This document shows, one piece after another, positions 53,266 to 60,620 of a stretch of DNA of 64,000 nucleotides; within the stretch, counting starts at the first letter, position 1, and each line of letters starts with the position of its first letter. The translations under genes and the position numbers were made by a program. The DNA comes from an uncultured Lachnospiraceae bacterium (GTDB taxonomy: Bacteria > Bacillota > Clostridia > Lachnospirales > Lachnospiraceae). The notes under the pieces were generated by a model that was given only the letters and a program-made list of their open reading frames with translations, did not search any database and was not told where the DNA came from. The stretch is taken from contig CABSCP010000001.1 in NCBI GenBank assembly GCA_902476265.1, positions 310,001 to 374,000 of the forward strand, read 5' to 3'.

Positions 53266-54516
53266 TTATTTTTTATACTTTTCTGAGAGTGTGATCAGCA
53301 CAAAGCCGATCACAAACAGGACGATCAGGGAGAGGACGCCGTACTTGGAGTTGTGCAGAAAGAAAGCACAGCCTGCCAGGATGAGCGGTCCGAAGAAGTC
53401 GGCAAATTTTCCAAACACGTCGAAAAATCCGAAATATTCGCTGGATTCATCCTTGGGTATCAGCTTTCCATAATAGGAGCGGGAAAGCGCCTGGATGCCG
53501 CCCTGGCAGATTCCCACACATACGGCCAGAATCCAGAATTCCAGTTCTGTATCCAGACCGTAGCCAAAGATACAGATGGCGATATACATAAAGATAAAAA
53601 TTTTTATCATCCGCATGGTGCCGTACTTTTTGGCCAGAACGCCGCTCAAAATGGAACAGGGAAAAGCCACAAACTGGGTCAGCAAAAGGGCGAGAACCAT
53701 GGAATTGGAATCGATTCCCACTTCCCCGCCGTAAGTGGTGGCCATGGAAATGATGGTATAAACGCCGTCAATATAGCAAAAATATCCGATGATGAAAAAC
53801 AGCAGGCTTTTGTCTTTGGCCAGCTTTTTAAAAGTGATGCCCAGACGGCGGAAAGTATCTGCGATCACATGCTTCTGAGGGGGAAGAGAGTATTTCTGGT
53901 GCACATTTTTGTACAGAGGAATTGTCATAATGACCCACCAGATCATTGTGATAATGAAGGAAATCTGTGTGGCGGCAGACATGGAAAGCCCCAGCGCTTC
54001 GTTGTTCAGGATCAGAAGCAGTCCTGCTACGAAAGGAATACAGCTGCCGATATATCCGAAAGCATAGCCATAGGTGGAAATCCGGTCCATGCGGTCATCC
54101 GTGGTCACATCGATGAGCATTGCATCATAAAAAATATTGCAGGCGGCATAGCCGATCCTGGATATGATGAAAAAGATCAGGAAAGAAAGCCAGCCCGGCG
54201 CAAAGGTGAACAGCAGTCCTCCGGCGATGGCCAGGGCAAAAAAGACGGTGAAAATCTTTTTTTTCATATTTTCATAGTCCGCGATGGCGCCTAAGATCGG
54301 GGAAAGGACAGCCAGAATCAGAATGGAAATGCTGGTTGCACTGCCCCAGACGGAAGTGGCGGAGGTACTGGACATACCGGCCCCTTCGGCAAGGCCGCGG
54401 AAATAGATCGGGATCGTCGCCGTAACGATCATGATAAAAGCAGAATTGGCCACATCATACAGAATCCAGCTTTTTTCCGACCGGGTGAGTCTTGCATCTT
54501 TGTTTTTCTCTCTCAT
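53266..54516 (-). CDS. MFS transporter of the UMF1/Atg22-like group
   Basis: A 416-residue, 12-helix carrier. WILYDVANSAFIMIVTATIPIYFRG at the start and GGIQALSRSYYGKLIPKDESSEYFGFFDVFGKF in the second half are typical UMF1/Atg22-like signatures. The substrate is unknown. The tight link with pncB makes nicotinate or a related vitamin a reasonable guess, no more. Confidence 0.85.
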   Translation of the reverse strand: MREKNKDARLTRSEKSWILYDVANSAFIMIVTATIPIYFRGLAEGAGMSSTSATSVWGSATSISILILAVLSPILGAIADYENMKKKIFTVFFALAIAGGLLFTFAPGWLSFLIFFIISRIGYAACNIFYDAMLIDVTTDDRMDRISTYGYAFGYIGSCIPFVAGLLLILNNEALGLSMSAATQISFIITMIWWVIMTIPLYKNVHQKYSLPPQKHVIADTFRRLGITFKKLAKDKSLLFFIIGYFCYIDGVYTIISMATTYGGEVGIDSNSMVLALLLTQFVAFPCSILSGVLAKKYGTMRMIKIFIFMYIAICIFGYGLDTELEFWILAVCVGICQGGIQALSRSYYGKLIPKDESSEYFGFFDVFGKFADFFGPLILAGCAFFLHNSKYGVLSLIVLFVIGFVLITLSEKYKK

Positions 54517-54641
54517 AAGAAACTCCTTTGTACGGAAGTATTGTTTGCGCTTTTGAAGCGCTCTAATCTGATTTTACTTCATAAAAGCAAAGAAAGCAAT
54601 GAAATCCACGTATTTTGGAAGGCCGGTGGAGAGAAGAAAAA

Positions 54642-55943
54642 TCAGAGTGTTTTCTGATTTACATAGGTGTTTTCAAATTTGGAGTATACAATGGTCTGTG
54701 CATGATACAGACTGTAGTAGCCGGAAAGCATGTAACTGATGGCGATGGCGATCAGGTAATAATAGGCGTGATCGAAGCCAAACAGTTCAAAACTGATGAG
54801 CAGCGCCGTTATGGGGCAGTTGGTGACGCCGCAGAATACTGCCACCATGCCGATAGCGGCACAGAGCGGCGCATTGGCGCCCATAATTGTGGCAAAAAGG
54901 CACCCAAAGGTGGCACCTACAAAAAAGGAAGGGACAATTTCACCGCCTTTATATCCGGCACCGATCGTCAGCGCGGTAAAGAGGATTTTCAGAAGGAATG
55001 CAAACGGCGCGGTTTCCCCCTCTAAAGCCCGTTCAACAACGAACATGCCGGGCCCCAGGTAATCGTCAGTACCCAGGATCACGGTCAGCAAAATGATAAG
55101 GATGCCTCCCACAATGACGCGGAGATATGTATTTTTAAAAAAGCGGGCATAGAGCGCTTTGATCCAGTGCATGGATTTACAGAAAAGAATGCTGACCAGG
55201 GCACAGAGAACCGCCAGCAGCACAACCCGGAAGGCTGAGGTCAGATTCAAGTCCAGTACCGCATGGATTTTCAGATTTTCAAAAGGAGCATGCAGGGCGT
55301 TGGCAAGCATAAAAGCGATCAGCGAAGACCAGATACAGGGAACCAGAGCGGCATAATACATAACACCGATGCTGGCGATTTCCATGGCCAGAAAGGCAGC
55401 GGCCATCGGCGTGCCGAACAGTGCGGAAAAGGCGGCGGCAATGCCGCTCATGAGAATAATTTTTTTGTCCTTTTCGTTGAAGTGAAGTTTTTCTCCCAGC
55501 TGTTCTCCGATACTTCCGCCGATCTGCATGGCGGCGCCTTCGCGGCCCACAGAGCCGCCGCAGAGCACGGTCAATATGGTGGAAACGAAGATGAGGAAAC
55601 TCATTTTCAGGGGGATGTTCGCTTCCTTGTGAATACTGTCGATGACGGTGTCGGTGCCGGCATTATTTTCATAGTGGAAGACCCGGTACAAAAAGACGAT
55701 CGCGATTCCGGCCAGGGGGAGGAGGAAAATGATCCAGCGGTTGGCGTGACGGAAATCGACGGAGTATTTCAGGCCAAAGTTGAATAAAATGCTGACAATG
55801 CCCACCACCAGCCCGGTGATAGTGGAAATGAGCAGCCAGCGCAGAAACTGGAACGTATTGCTCATGCTGGAAAAAAGCGCGCTGTCGGCGAGCTTGGCGT
55901 AGAGGCGGGTTTCCTGGGAGTCCTGCTGGGGGATATGAGTCAT
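54642..55943 (-). CDS. ClC-family chloride/halide channel or antiporter
   Basis: A 433-residue ClC protein with about 16 membrane helices. GGSVGREGAAMQIGGSIG carries the gating glutamate; KGGEIVPSFFVGATFG is the second signature. The serine-containing GSGIP loop of chloride-selective members is changed to NNAGTDT, so selectivity could differ (for example fluoride). No fluoride riboswitch was found upstream. The ATG at 55943 follows AAAGGTGAT. Confidence 0.85.
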   Translation of the reverse strand: MTHIPQQDSQETRLYAKLADSALFSSMSNTFQFLRWLLISTITGLVVGIVSILFNFGLKYSVDFRHANRWIIFLLPLAGIAIVFLYRVFHYENNAGTDTVIDSIHKEANIPLKMSFLIFVSTILTVLCGGSVGREGAAMQIGGSIGEQLGEKLHFNEKDKKIILMSGIAAAFSALFGTPMAAAFLAMEIASIGVMYYAALVPCIWSSLIAFMLANALHAPFENLKIHAVLDLNLTSAFRVVLLAVLCALVSILFCKSMHWIKALYARFFKNTYLRVIVGGILIILLTVILGTDDYLGPGMFVVERALEGETAPFAFLLKILFTALTIGAGYKGGEIVPSFFVGATFGCLFATIMGANAPLCAAIGMVAVFCGVTNCPITALLISFELFGFDHAYYYLIAIAISYMLSGYYSLYHAQTIVYSKFENTYVNQKTL

Positions 55944-56075
55944 AAAATCACCTTTCTTTTTGGGATAGAGAATGCATGAAAAAATGAGAAATAGCAACTA
56001 CTTTAATCATACCATTTTTTAGAAGGGGCGCAAGAAAAAAATGACGGAAAGATGGAAGCCTGATTTATGACGGCT
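55944..56075. other. ClC gene upstream region
   Basis: No gene. A/T-rich with no known riboswitch; a fluoride motif was looked for and not seen. Confidence 0.4.
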
Positions 56076-56237
56076 TGAAAAAGAATTTCGCTTTGTGAAA
56101 TTCTCCCAGCGATCAAAGATCGCTTGCGCGGCGGGGCGCTTTAGCCACATTTTCCACGCCGCCGCAGTGCGGTCCTGCCCGGAGGGCTTTTTTATTACAT
56201 AGGAGAGTCCAAAGGACTTTCCTATGTAATAAAAAAG
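56076..56237. repeat. ~162-bp multi-hairpin intergenic element, copy 2
   Basis: Nearly identical to 51579-51741, same orientation, with small differences (for example TTTGTGAAA for TTTGCGAAA and GGACTTTCC for GGACTTCCC). It again lies just past the 3' end of a minus-strand gene. Confidence 0.9.
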
Positions 56238-56253
56238 GGCGCCAAAGGCGCCC
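56231..56253 (-). terminator. Terminator after the HEAT-repeat gene
   Basis: GGGCGCC (56237-56243) and GGCGCCC (56247-56253) form a hairpin; on the minus strand TTTTTT follows. Confidence 0.75.
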
Positions 56254-56275
56254 GAAAGGAGAAAATGAGGTACAA

Positions 56276-56605
56276 TTATCTGGCATTAAATGCCTCCTGA
56301 ATTGCTTTTTTCACTTCCGCATCCGGTTCGGCAGAAAGCTGATAACGGACGCGGGTATTCATATATTCTGTGCCGACCTTCAAACCGGCCCGGCAGGCTG
56401 CCAGCCTTACAGCCGGAGTTTCATGCTCCATATAATGGGTGATGCGGTTGAGGGAATCCTCATCCCCGATATTGGAAAGGGCCTCCAGTGCGGCGCAGAT
56501 GACTTCTGTATCCGCATGTCTGGAATCCATCAGTTTGATAATGCCGCCGCTTTTCCGCTTTGCCTCCAGTTTCTTAATTTTTTCAATTTCATTTTGATCG
56601 CTCAT
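56276..56605 (-). CDS. Small HEAT-repeat protein
   Basis: A 109-residue helical protein with two to three HEAT-like repeats (EVICAALEALSNIGDEDSLNRITHYM, AVRLAACRAGLKVG split by short loops). Such small proteins are scaffolds for binding a partner; no function can be assigned. The ATG at 56605 follows GGGAGGTATTTATC; a longer start at 56680 lacks a ribosome site. It is a single-gene unit. Confidence 0.75.
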   Translation of the reverse strand: MSDQNEIEKIKKLEAKRKSGGIIKLMDSRHADTEVICAALEALSNIGDEDSLNRITHYMEHETPAVRLAACRAGLKVGTEYMNTRVRYQLSAEPDAEVKKAIQEAFNAR

Positions 56606-56835
56606 GATAAATACCTCCCGGTTTGTGCAGGTGTGCAAAGCGTCATGGCCCGGGAAAGAAAAGGAATACCTTCCTGTCAACTGGCACTGCCATCTGTTGT
56701 TTTAAAGGAAGTCTACACCTCATATATGTTAAAAGTGTGACCATTCTATAAAGTAGAGATAAAGAATTCTTAAAAAAAGAGTTTTGAAGGGGAAGGAGCA
56801 GACGAGAGAGAAATTTATTGGATATATTAATAATC

Positions 56836-56869
56836 ATTGGTTATATAAGTGTCACTAAAACAATTGACA
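56836..56869 (+). promoter_or_regulatory. Predicted protospacer-like target of the module's guide RNA
   Basis: ATTGGTTATATAA (56836-56848) is identical to the first 13 nt after the repeat-like handle at 57025, and 17 of the first 19 nt agree. The 3 nt before it are ATC (typical type I-C PAM is TTC). A 34-nt protospacer from here would end on the -35 box of the promoter at 56864. Confidence 0.6.
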
Positions 56870-56892
56870 GAATGATAATGGTATGATAATAT
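56864..56892 (+). promoter_or_regulatory. Strong promoter within the CRISPR-linked module
   Basis: TTGACA (56864-56869), 17-bp spacer, TAATAT (56887-56892). It would start a short transcript (candidate toxin RNA, or the former leader of the cas operon). No ribosome site is obvious downstream; the small frame 56940-56984 (MRKRLIWTTCRIKL) is the only one starting with ATG of more than one codon before the guide region. Confidence 0.55.
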
Positions 56893-56956
56893 ATAACTAT
56901 AAAAATAACCCATGTAACTTGATAAAAAAACTGTTTTTCATGAGAAAACGGCTCAT

Positions 56957-56985
56957 CTGGACAACCTGCAGGATAAAGCTATAAG
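56957..56985 (+). promoter_or_regulatory. Candidate promoter of the guide-like RNA
   Basis: CTGGAC (56957-56962), 17-bp spacer, TATAAG (56980-56985). A start near 56992 would begin the RNA at the edge of the repeat-like element. Confidence 0.4.
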
Positions 56986-56992
56986 AAGTATC

Positions 56993-57086
56993 TGCGGTTC
57001 TATTCTTAAGGATGGGGATTGAAAAATTGGTTATATAAATGTGAGACGTGAAGGCATGGCAGCTTGGATAACTGTTATGCCTTTTT
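56993..57086 (+). ncRNA. CreA/CreR-like CRISPR guide RNA candidate (repeat-like, spacer-like, terminator)
   Basis: The segment 57009-57025 (AGGATGGGGATTGAAAA) matches the 3' half of the local type I-C repeat in 14 of 17 positions, including GGATTGAAA of the crRNA 5' handle. The next bases, from exactly 57026, match the promoter region at 56836 (13 identical, 17 of 19). A hairpin AAGGCAT (57051-57057) / ATGCCTT (57077-57083) with TTTTT ends the RNA. This handle, spacer-like seed and self-promoter target is the plan of CreA (antitoxin of CreTA) and CreR (cas repressor). Confidence 0.6.
57051..57086 (+). terminator. Terminator of the guide-like RNA
   Basis: AAGGCAT (57051-57057) pairs with ATGCCTT (57077-57083), followed by TTT. 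Confidence 0.65.
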
Positions 57087-57264
57087 CGTTTACTAGAAAC
57101 TAATATGGTAGTAACGAATGTTTGCCGCCGGTGAATTATTTTGCACATGTTCCTGATCCAGACAGGTCCGGATCAAATCCTCATTTTGTCCGGTACGCAG
57201 TCCGCACACCACAATACAGATTCTCTGGGGAAAATTTATCTTATCTTCTATTGTGCAACTTGCT
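57087..57264. other. Junction region between the module and the transposase fossil
   Basis: No intact gene. CCGCCGGTGAA (57124-57134) reappears inverted at 57264-57274, giving imperfect 22-bp inverted repeats (57124-57145 and 57253-57274). A minus-strand frame across it shows no known family. Confidence 0.4.
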
Positions 57265-58290
57265 TCACCGGCGGTTTAACATATAATAGGCGCTCGGAAT
57301 CTTGAGCCTTCCGGCAGGCACTTGTTCAAAGAAATCTCTTAGCGGGGAAGTCTTTGACAAAGCCCAGGCATCAAGATGTTGACACATCATGATGGCAAAC
57401 AGGCGGCAGTACCGTACCACATCATAGATGAACGGTAGTTGCCGTCTTCTAATTTATAATTTATTTTTTCACGTTTGTTACAGTGTTCAGCAGAAGTTCT
57501 CGCGTTAAATTCCATCTTCCATTCTTCACTGCCACGAGGTGGGGGATTAAAAAGCCTTGGATTATCCGTTATAACAAGGTGAACATTTTGCCATACTTAG
57601 CATCGGAACATGGTCCTTCGCAAGTACAATGGGGAGTACCGCCTTTGCAGGTGATTTTAGGACAGCGGTATTTTATTCGCCCTTTTTTGGTTTAACAGCA
57701 GCCTGTTTCATGGAAAACCAATTGTATAAGAAAGCATGTGAGTCGTGCCGGGAGGCAGGACTGAGGAAAGGAAAAACTGAAAGGTCATTCTCAGAATCAG
57801 ATGCAGTCAGCATGTATAAGTCATATCCAAAGTAATCACAGCTGCGATGGGAATCCCATCCAATGTCACAGTCTGCCTGATGATAAATATGGTTCCATTT
57901 TCAGTCGCAAATTCCGTTATCAAGATATTTGCATGTGTGGATTTTTTCCCCCTGAGCAGATATATATACAGGAGTCCCGTCCCCGGCTAAAGCAAGTTCC
58001 TGTACAGAGATAAGGCCCCTGTCAACAGAAGGTTTGAGGAATAAGGTATTGAAAATTTCCCAAAGTCCTGCGCAGGGAGCCATGTCAGTAGGAAGTCTTG
58101 GTACCGGGCCATAGAAAGAGTATCGGTCCTGCATAAGAACATCTATATCAGACAGGTCAAGATTCCAAAATTTATCATAAATCTGCCAGGTAGAAGACAG
58201 GGAGTTAGCGGCATCTGGATAAAATTTATGAAGTTGAGTCAGAACACGGTTCTGATAGGCGGGATACCCGTCAATGTTAACCGGTTTCAA
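57265..58290 (-). pseudogene. Decayed DDE transposase (IS4-like)
   Basis: Read from a TTG at 58290 (GGAGG upstream), the frame gives LKPVNIDGYPAYQNRVLTQL ... ALAGDGTPVYISAQGEK, then an in-frame TGA near 57896, continues as DCDIGWDSHRSCDYFGYDLY to about 57690, and is then frameshifted at least twice. DPRLFNPPP-, EFNARTSAEHCNKREK- and CQHLDAWALSKTSPLRDFF-like pieces appear in different frames, ending at 57265. DGTPV and the E-containing ARTSAEHCNKRE piece belong to a DDE catalytic core. It lies where the cas operon should be. An IS end resembling GGCTGTCCCGGTAGAGCC is at 58315-58332. Confidence 0.8.
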
Positions 58291-58437
58291 AGAAACACAC
58301 CTCCAAATCAAAAAGGCTGTCCCGGTAGAGCCGAAATGATATGCCTTATTAATTAAAAGGCGTGAAGCGCCGCATTTTGGGGAGGCATTTATCAAGAGCT
58401 TTTTGAAAAAAGGTGGTGAATAAAAGGAATTTTGAAA

Positions 58438-58548
58438 GCCGGAAAAAACAGCCTTCGTTTTTATTATTTAGGTGATAATTATAAAAATAAAGTAGAGTAT
58501 ATTGGTACAAAACCAGGATTTGATGTAACAGAAACGCTCATAATGTGA
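58438..58548 (+). pseudogene. cas2: cas2 remnant (C-terminal ~36 codons)
   Basis: The frame from 58438 reads AGKNSLRFYYLGDNYKNKVE and goes on to IGTKPGFDVTETLIM and a TGA at 58546-58548. LRFYYLGxNYKNKVE-IG is the C-terminal signature of type I-C Cas2. The first ~60 residues are missing; an in-frame TGA lies upstream at about 58420. The fragment sits directly before the CRISPR leader, exactly where cas2 belongs in a type I-C operon. Confidence 0.85.
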
Positions 58549-58765
58549 TATACTCTATTCAAGATCTTACTGGCATATTTAAGAAATAATTTTTGGTGCG
58601 AATGTCAAGTGAACATAAAATCCCTGGGGCATTCGCACCAAAAAAATGTGTTACAGGGAATAAAGATAAATGATATAATGTTATATAGGAATAAAAGGGA
58701 ATAATAAATGTGCAAATTGCACAATACTGACGAGAGAAATAACCATATGATTATGCAAAATTGCT
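58549..58765 (+). promoter_or_regulatory. CRISPR leader with conserved inverted repeat
   Basis: A/T-rich, non-coding leader between the cas2 stop and repeat 1. It carries a 15-bp perfect inverted repeat, TTTTTGGTGCGAATG (58590-58604) and CATTCGCACCAAAAA (58630-58644), and possible -10 elements (TATAAT at 58674-58679). It should promote array transcription and mark the site of spacer insertion. Confidence 0.8.
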
Positions 58766-59271
58766 GTCTTCCTCTTCGCGGAGGAAGTGGATTGAAATAC
58801 CGTCTTTGTCAGACATCATAACTGCGTCCGCAACGTCTTCCTCTTCGCGGAGGAAGTGGATTGAAATAAAGACTGGTTAGGGGATTTATTTTGTTATTAT
58901 ATGTCTTCCTCTTCGCGGAGGAAGTGGATTGAAATGTACAAATGAGGTAAGATATTAAAATAAGGAGGTGTCTTCCTCTTCGCGGAGGAAGTGGATTGAA
59001 ATCGGAAGTGGGACAGCTTTAGGGGCACCCTGCAGCGTCTTCCTCTTCGCGGAGGAAGTGGATTGAAATAAATCCTCATTTAGATAAACAAACTACACCA
59101 ATTGTCTTCCTCTTCGCAGAGGAAGTGGATTGAAATCACTGCATACTTACCACCTCATACCATAATCTTCCGTCTTCCTCTTCGCGGAGGAAGTGGATTG
59201 AAATCATGTTATATTGCTTTACAATGGCTTTTAAGAAGGTCTTCCTCTTCGCAGAAGAAGTGAATTAAAAT
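58766..59271 (+). CRISPR. Type I-C CRISPR array, 8 repeats
   Basis: The 33-bp repeat starts GTCTTCCTC, has a 7-bp stem CTTCCTC/GAGGAAG and ends GTGGATTGAAAT, the type I-C pattern. Starts are at 58766, 58835, 58903, 58970, 59037, 59104, 59172 and 59239; the seven spacers are 34-36 nt. Repeat 6 has one change and repeat 8 about four, so decay rises away from the leader. Orientation is +, leader on the left. No functional cas gene lies in the window; processing and interference would need Cas proteins from elsewhere. Confidence 0.97.
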
Positions 59272-59305
59272 ACAAATGTAAAAGGAATCCCCCATTTTTT
59301 TAAAT

Positions 59306-59404
59306 GGATTTCCCTTACAGAGAAAGGGATTGAATTAAGACAAGGGAGCAATTACGATTTTATACAGAAATTTTTCTAATCCAGAACAGGAAGTGAATTG
59401 AAAT
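59306..59404 (+). repeat. Two decayed CRISPR repeats at the trailer end
   Basis: At 59306-59338 (GAGAAAGGGATTGAATT at its end) and 59372-59404 (GGAAGTGAATTGAAAT at its end) the 3' half of the repeat is still readable, and the starts keep the 66-67-bp period of the array. Confidence 0.75.
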
Positions 59405-59533
59405 TTTATAGGCAAGATGTTTTATTTAATAAGGTGGATTTGTTGACGAAAAAACCGGCACTGTAACATGCCGGTTTTCAAAACATATTTCTCTGTATAA
59501 TAAATAACACGGGTATATACTTATTACAAAAAA
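59405..59533. other. Gap between array and merR
   Basis: A hairpin AACCGGCA (59452-59459) / TGCCGGTT (59469-59476) with a T-run can act as a terminator for the array on + or merR on -. Nothing else is seen. Confidence 0.5.
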
Positions 59534-60406
59534 TCAACTCTTTCTCATATAATACTTGAGCGCACGAGCGATGAAATCGGCGGCCCCTGCCCCGTACTTT
59601 TGATCGGTTACATTTTTGACGGTATCAGTGGAATAGCTTTCGATGACCATATCCCAATAGCCGTCTCCCATGTCGATACCCATGGAATTTTCCGGAAATA
59701 GTTCCATGATTCGGCGCAGGATATCCTGGATTTCATCGCTGCAGGGATCAGCATTCAGATCGGAAGTCAGTTCTGTATACAAATCGTTGCTTTTTTGTAA
59801 AAATTCATCCTTATTTTCTCTGATTTTATCCGCCTGCTCCATCAATTCCGAAAAATGGGAGAGGTTATGTTTCATCGCCTCCGTATACTTTTCAATGCTG
59901 CCAAATTGTTTTATCGCGAGCTGTGCCAAATTGGATTCGTCATCCTTTATTTTTTGAATGAATTCACTAAATTTCTCAACACTGCCCCAGTGCCGGACGA
60001 TGTCCTCTGCATTGCTCTCTTTAAAATCTTCCAGTGCTTCAATATATTCCGACAGATCAAATTCTTTAAAGCTCATACATTGTTCTCCTTTTTCAAGTCT
60101 GCTTAAAAGCGCAATGAGTTTTTCAATACGTTTCTGCTTTAAAATCAGCAAAGATTTCTGCTTTTTAAAAGCTGCAATTTTATCATAATTTGGTTTTTGA
60201 AGGATTTCTTTAATTTCCTTCAGCTGAAAGCCCAGCTCTTTCAAAAACAGGATTTGCTGTAGAGTTTCCAGGGCCTCGTCATCATAAAGCCGATATCCGG
60301 AGTCCGTTAAACGGTTCGGTTTTAAAAGACCGATCTCATCATAATACTGCAGAGCGCGGACACTGATTCCCGTCAACTTCGCAATCTGACTTATGGTTTT
60401 CATCAT
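59534..60406 (-). CDS. MerR/TipA-family transcriptional activator
   Basis: A 290-residue protein. Residues 1-70 are a MerR winged helix (TISQIAKLTGISVRALQYYDEIGLL), followed by a long dimer helix and a TipAS-like C-terminal domain (FGSIEKYTEAMKHNLSHFSELM), which binds drugs or other small hydrophobic molecules. GGAGG with 6-bp spacing precedes the ATG. Its promoter has the MerR-type 19-bp spacer, so it probably activates itself. No drug-resistance gene follows. Confidence 0.88.
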   Translation of the reverse strand: MMKTISQIAKLTGISVRALQYYDEIGLLKPNRLTDSGYRLYDDEALETLQQILFLKELGFQLKEIKEILQKPNYDKIAAFKKQKSLLILKQKRIEKLIALLSRLEKGEQCMSFKEFDLSEYIEALEDFKESNAEDIVRHWGSVEKFSEFIQKIKDDESNLAQLAIKQFGSIEKYTEAMKHNLSHFSELMEQADKIRENKDEFLQKSNDLYTELTSDLNADPCSDEIQDILRRIMELFPENSMGIDMGDGYWDMVIESYSTDTVKNVTDQKYGAGAADFIARALKYYMRKS

Positions 60407-60513
60407 ATGCTTCCTCCTTCTATTTCCAATTGGCGGCCGAGATGCTTTGACCGATGATCATAAAGAACAAAACAGGATTCTGCCGGCAAGGTCCTGTCCG
60501 GTTCTTTAATAAG

Positions 60514-60544
60514 AGCATACACTATCACGTTACGTGGGAGTCAA
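60514..60544 (-). promoter_or_regulatory. MerR-type promoter with 19-bp spacer
   Basis: On the minus strand TTGACT (60539-60544), 19 bp, TATGCT (60514-60519). The spacer contains the palindrome CACGTAACGTG. A long spacer with a central palindrome is the mark of MerR-activated promoters. Confidence 0.75.
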
Positions 60545-60620
60545 CTGTTTTATTTCAGAAAATTTTTAGAACGGTTTTCTGCAAATCGCCACAGAAACGC
60601 AGGATAGTTTCAGGAACTGT

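Noticed and set aside
55944..56075. Possible fluoride riboswitch upstream of the ClC gene
   Set aside because: The conserved crcB-motif segments are not present on the minus strand.
57483..57835. Two overlapping + strand frames (70 and 68 codons)
   Set aside because: They are antisense shadows of the decayed transposase, whose pieces are recognisable on the minus strand.
58493..58557. 10-bp inverted repeat TAGAGTATAT / ATATACTCTA
   Set aside because: The first arm lies within the cas2 remnant coding sequence and the second spans its stop; probably chance in A/T-rich DNA.
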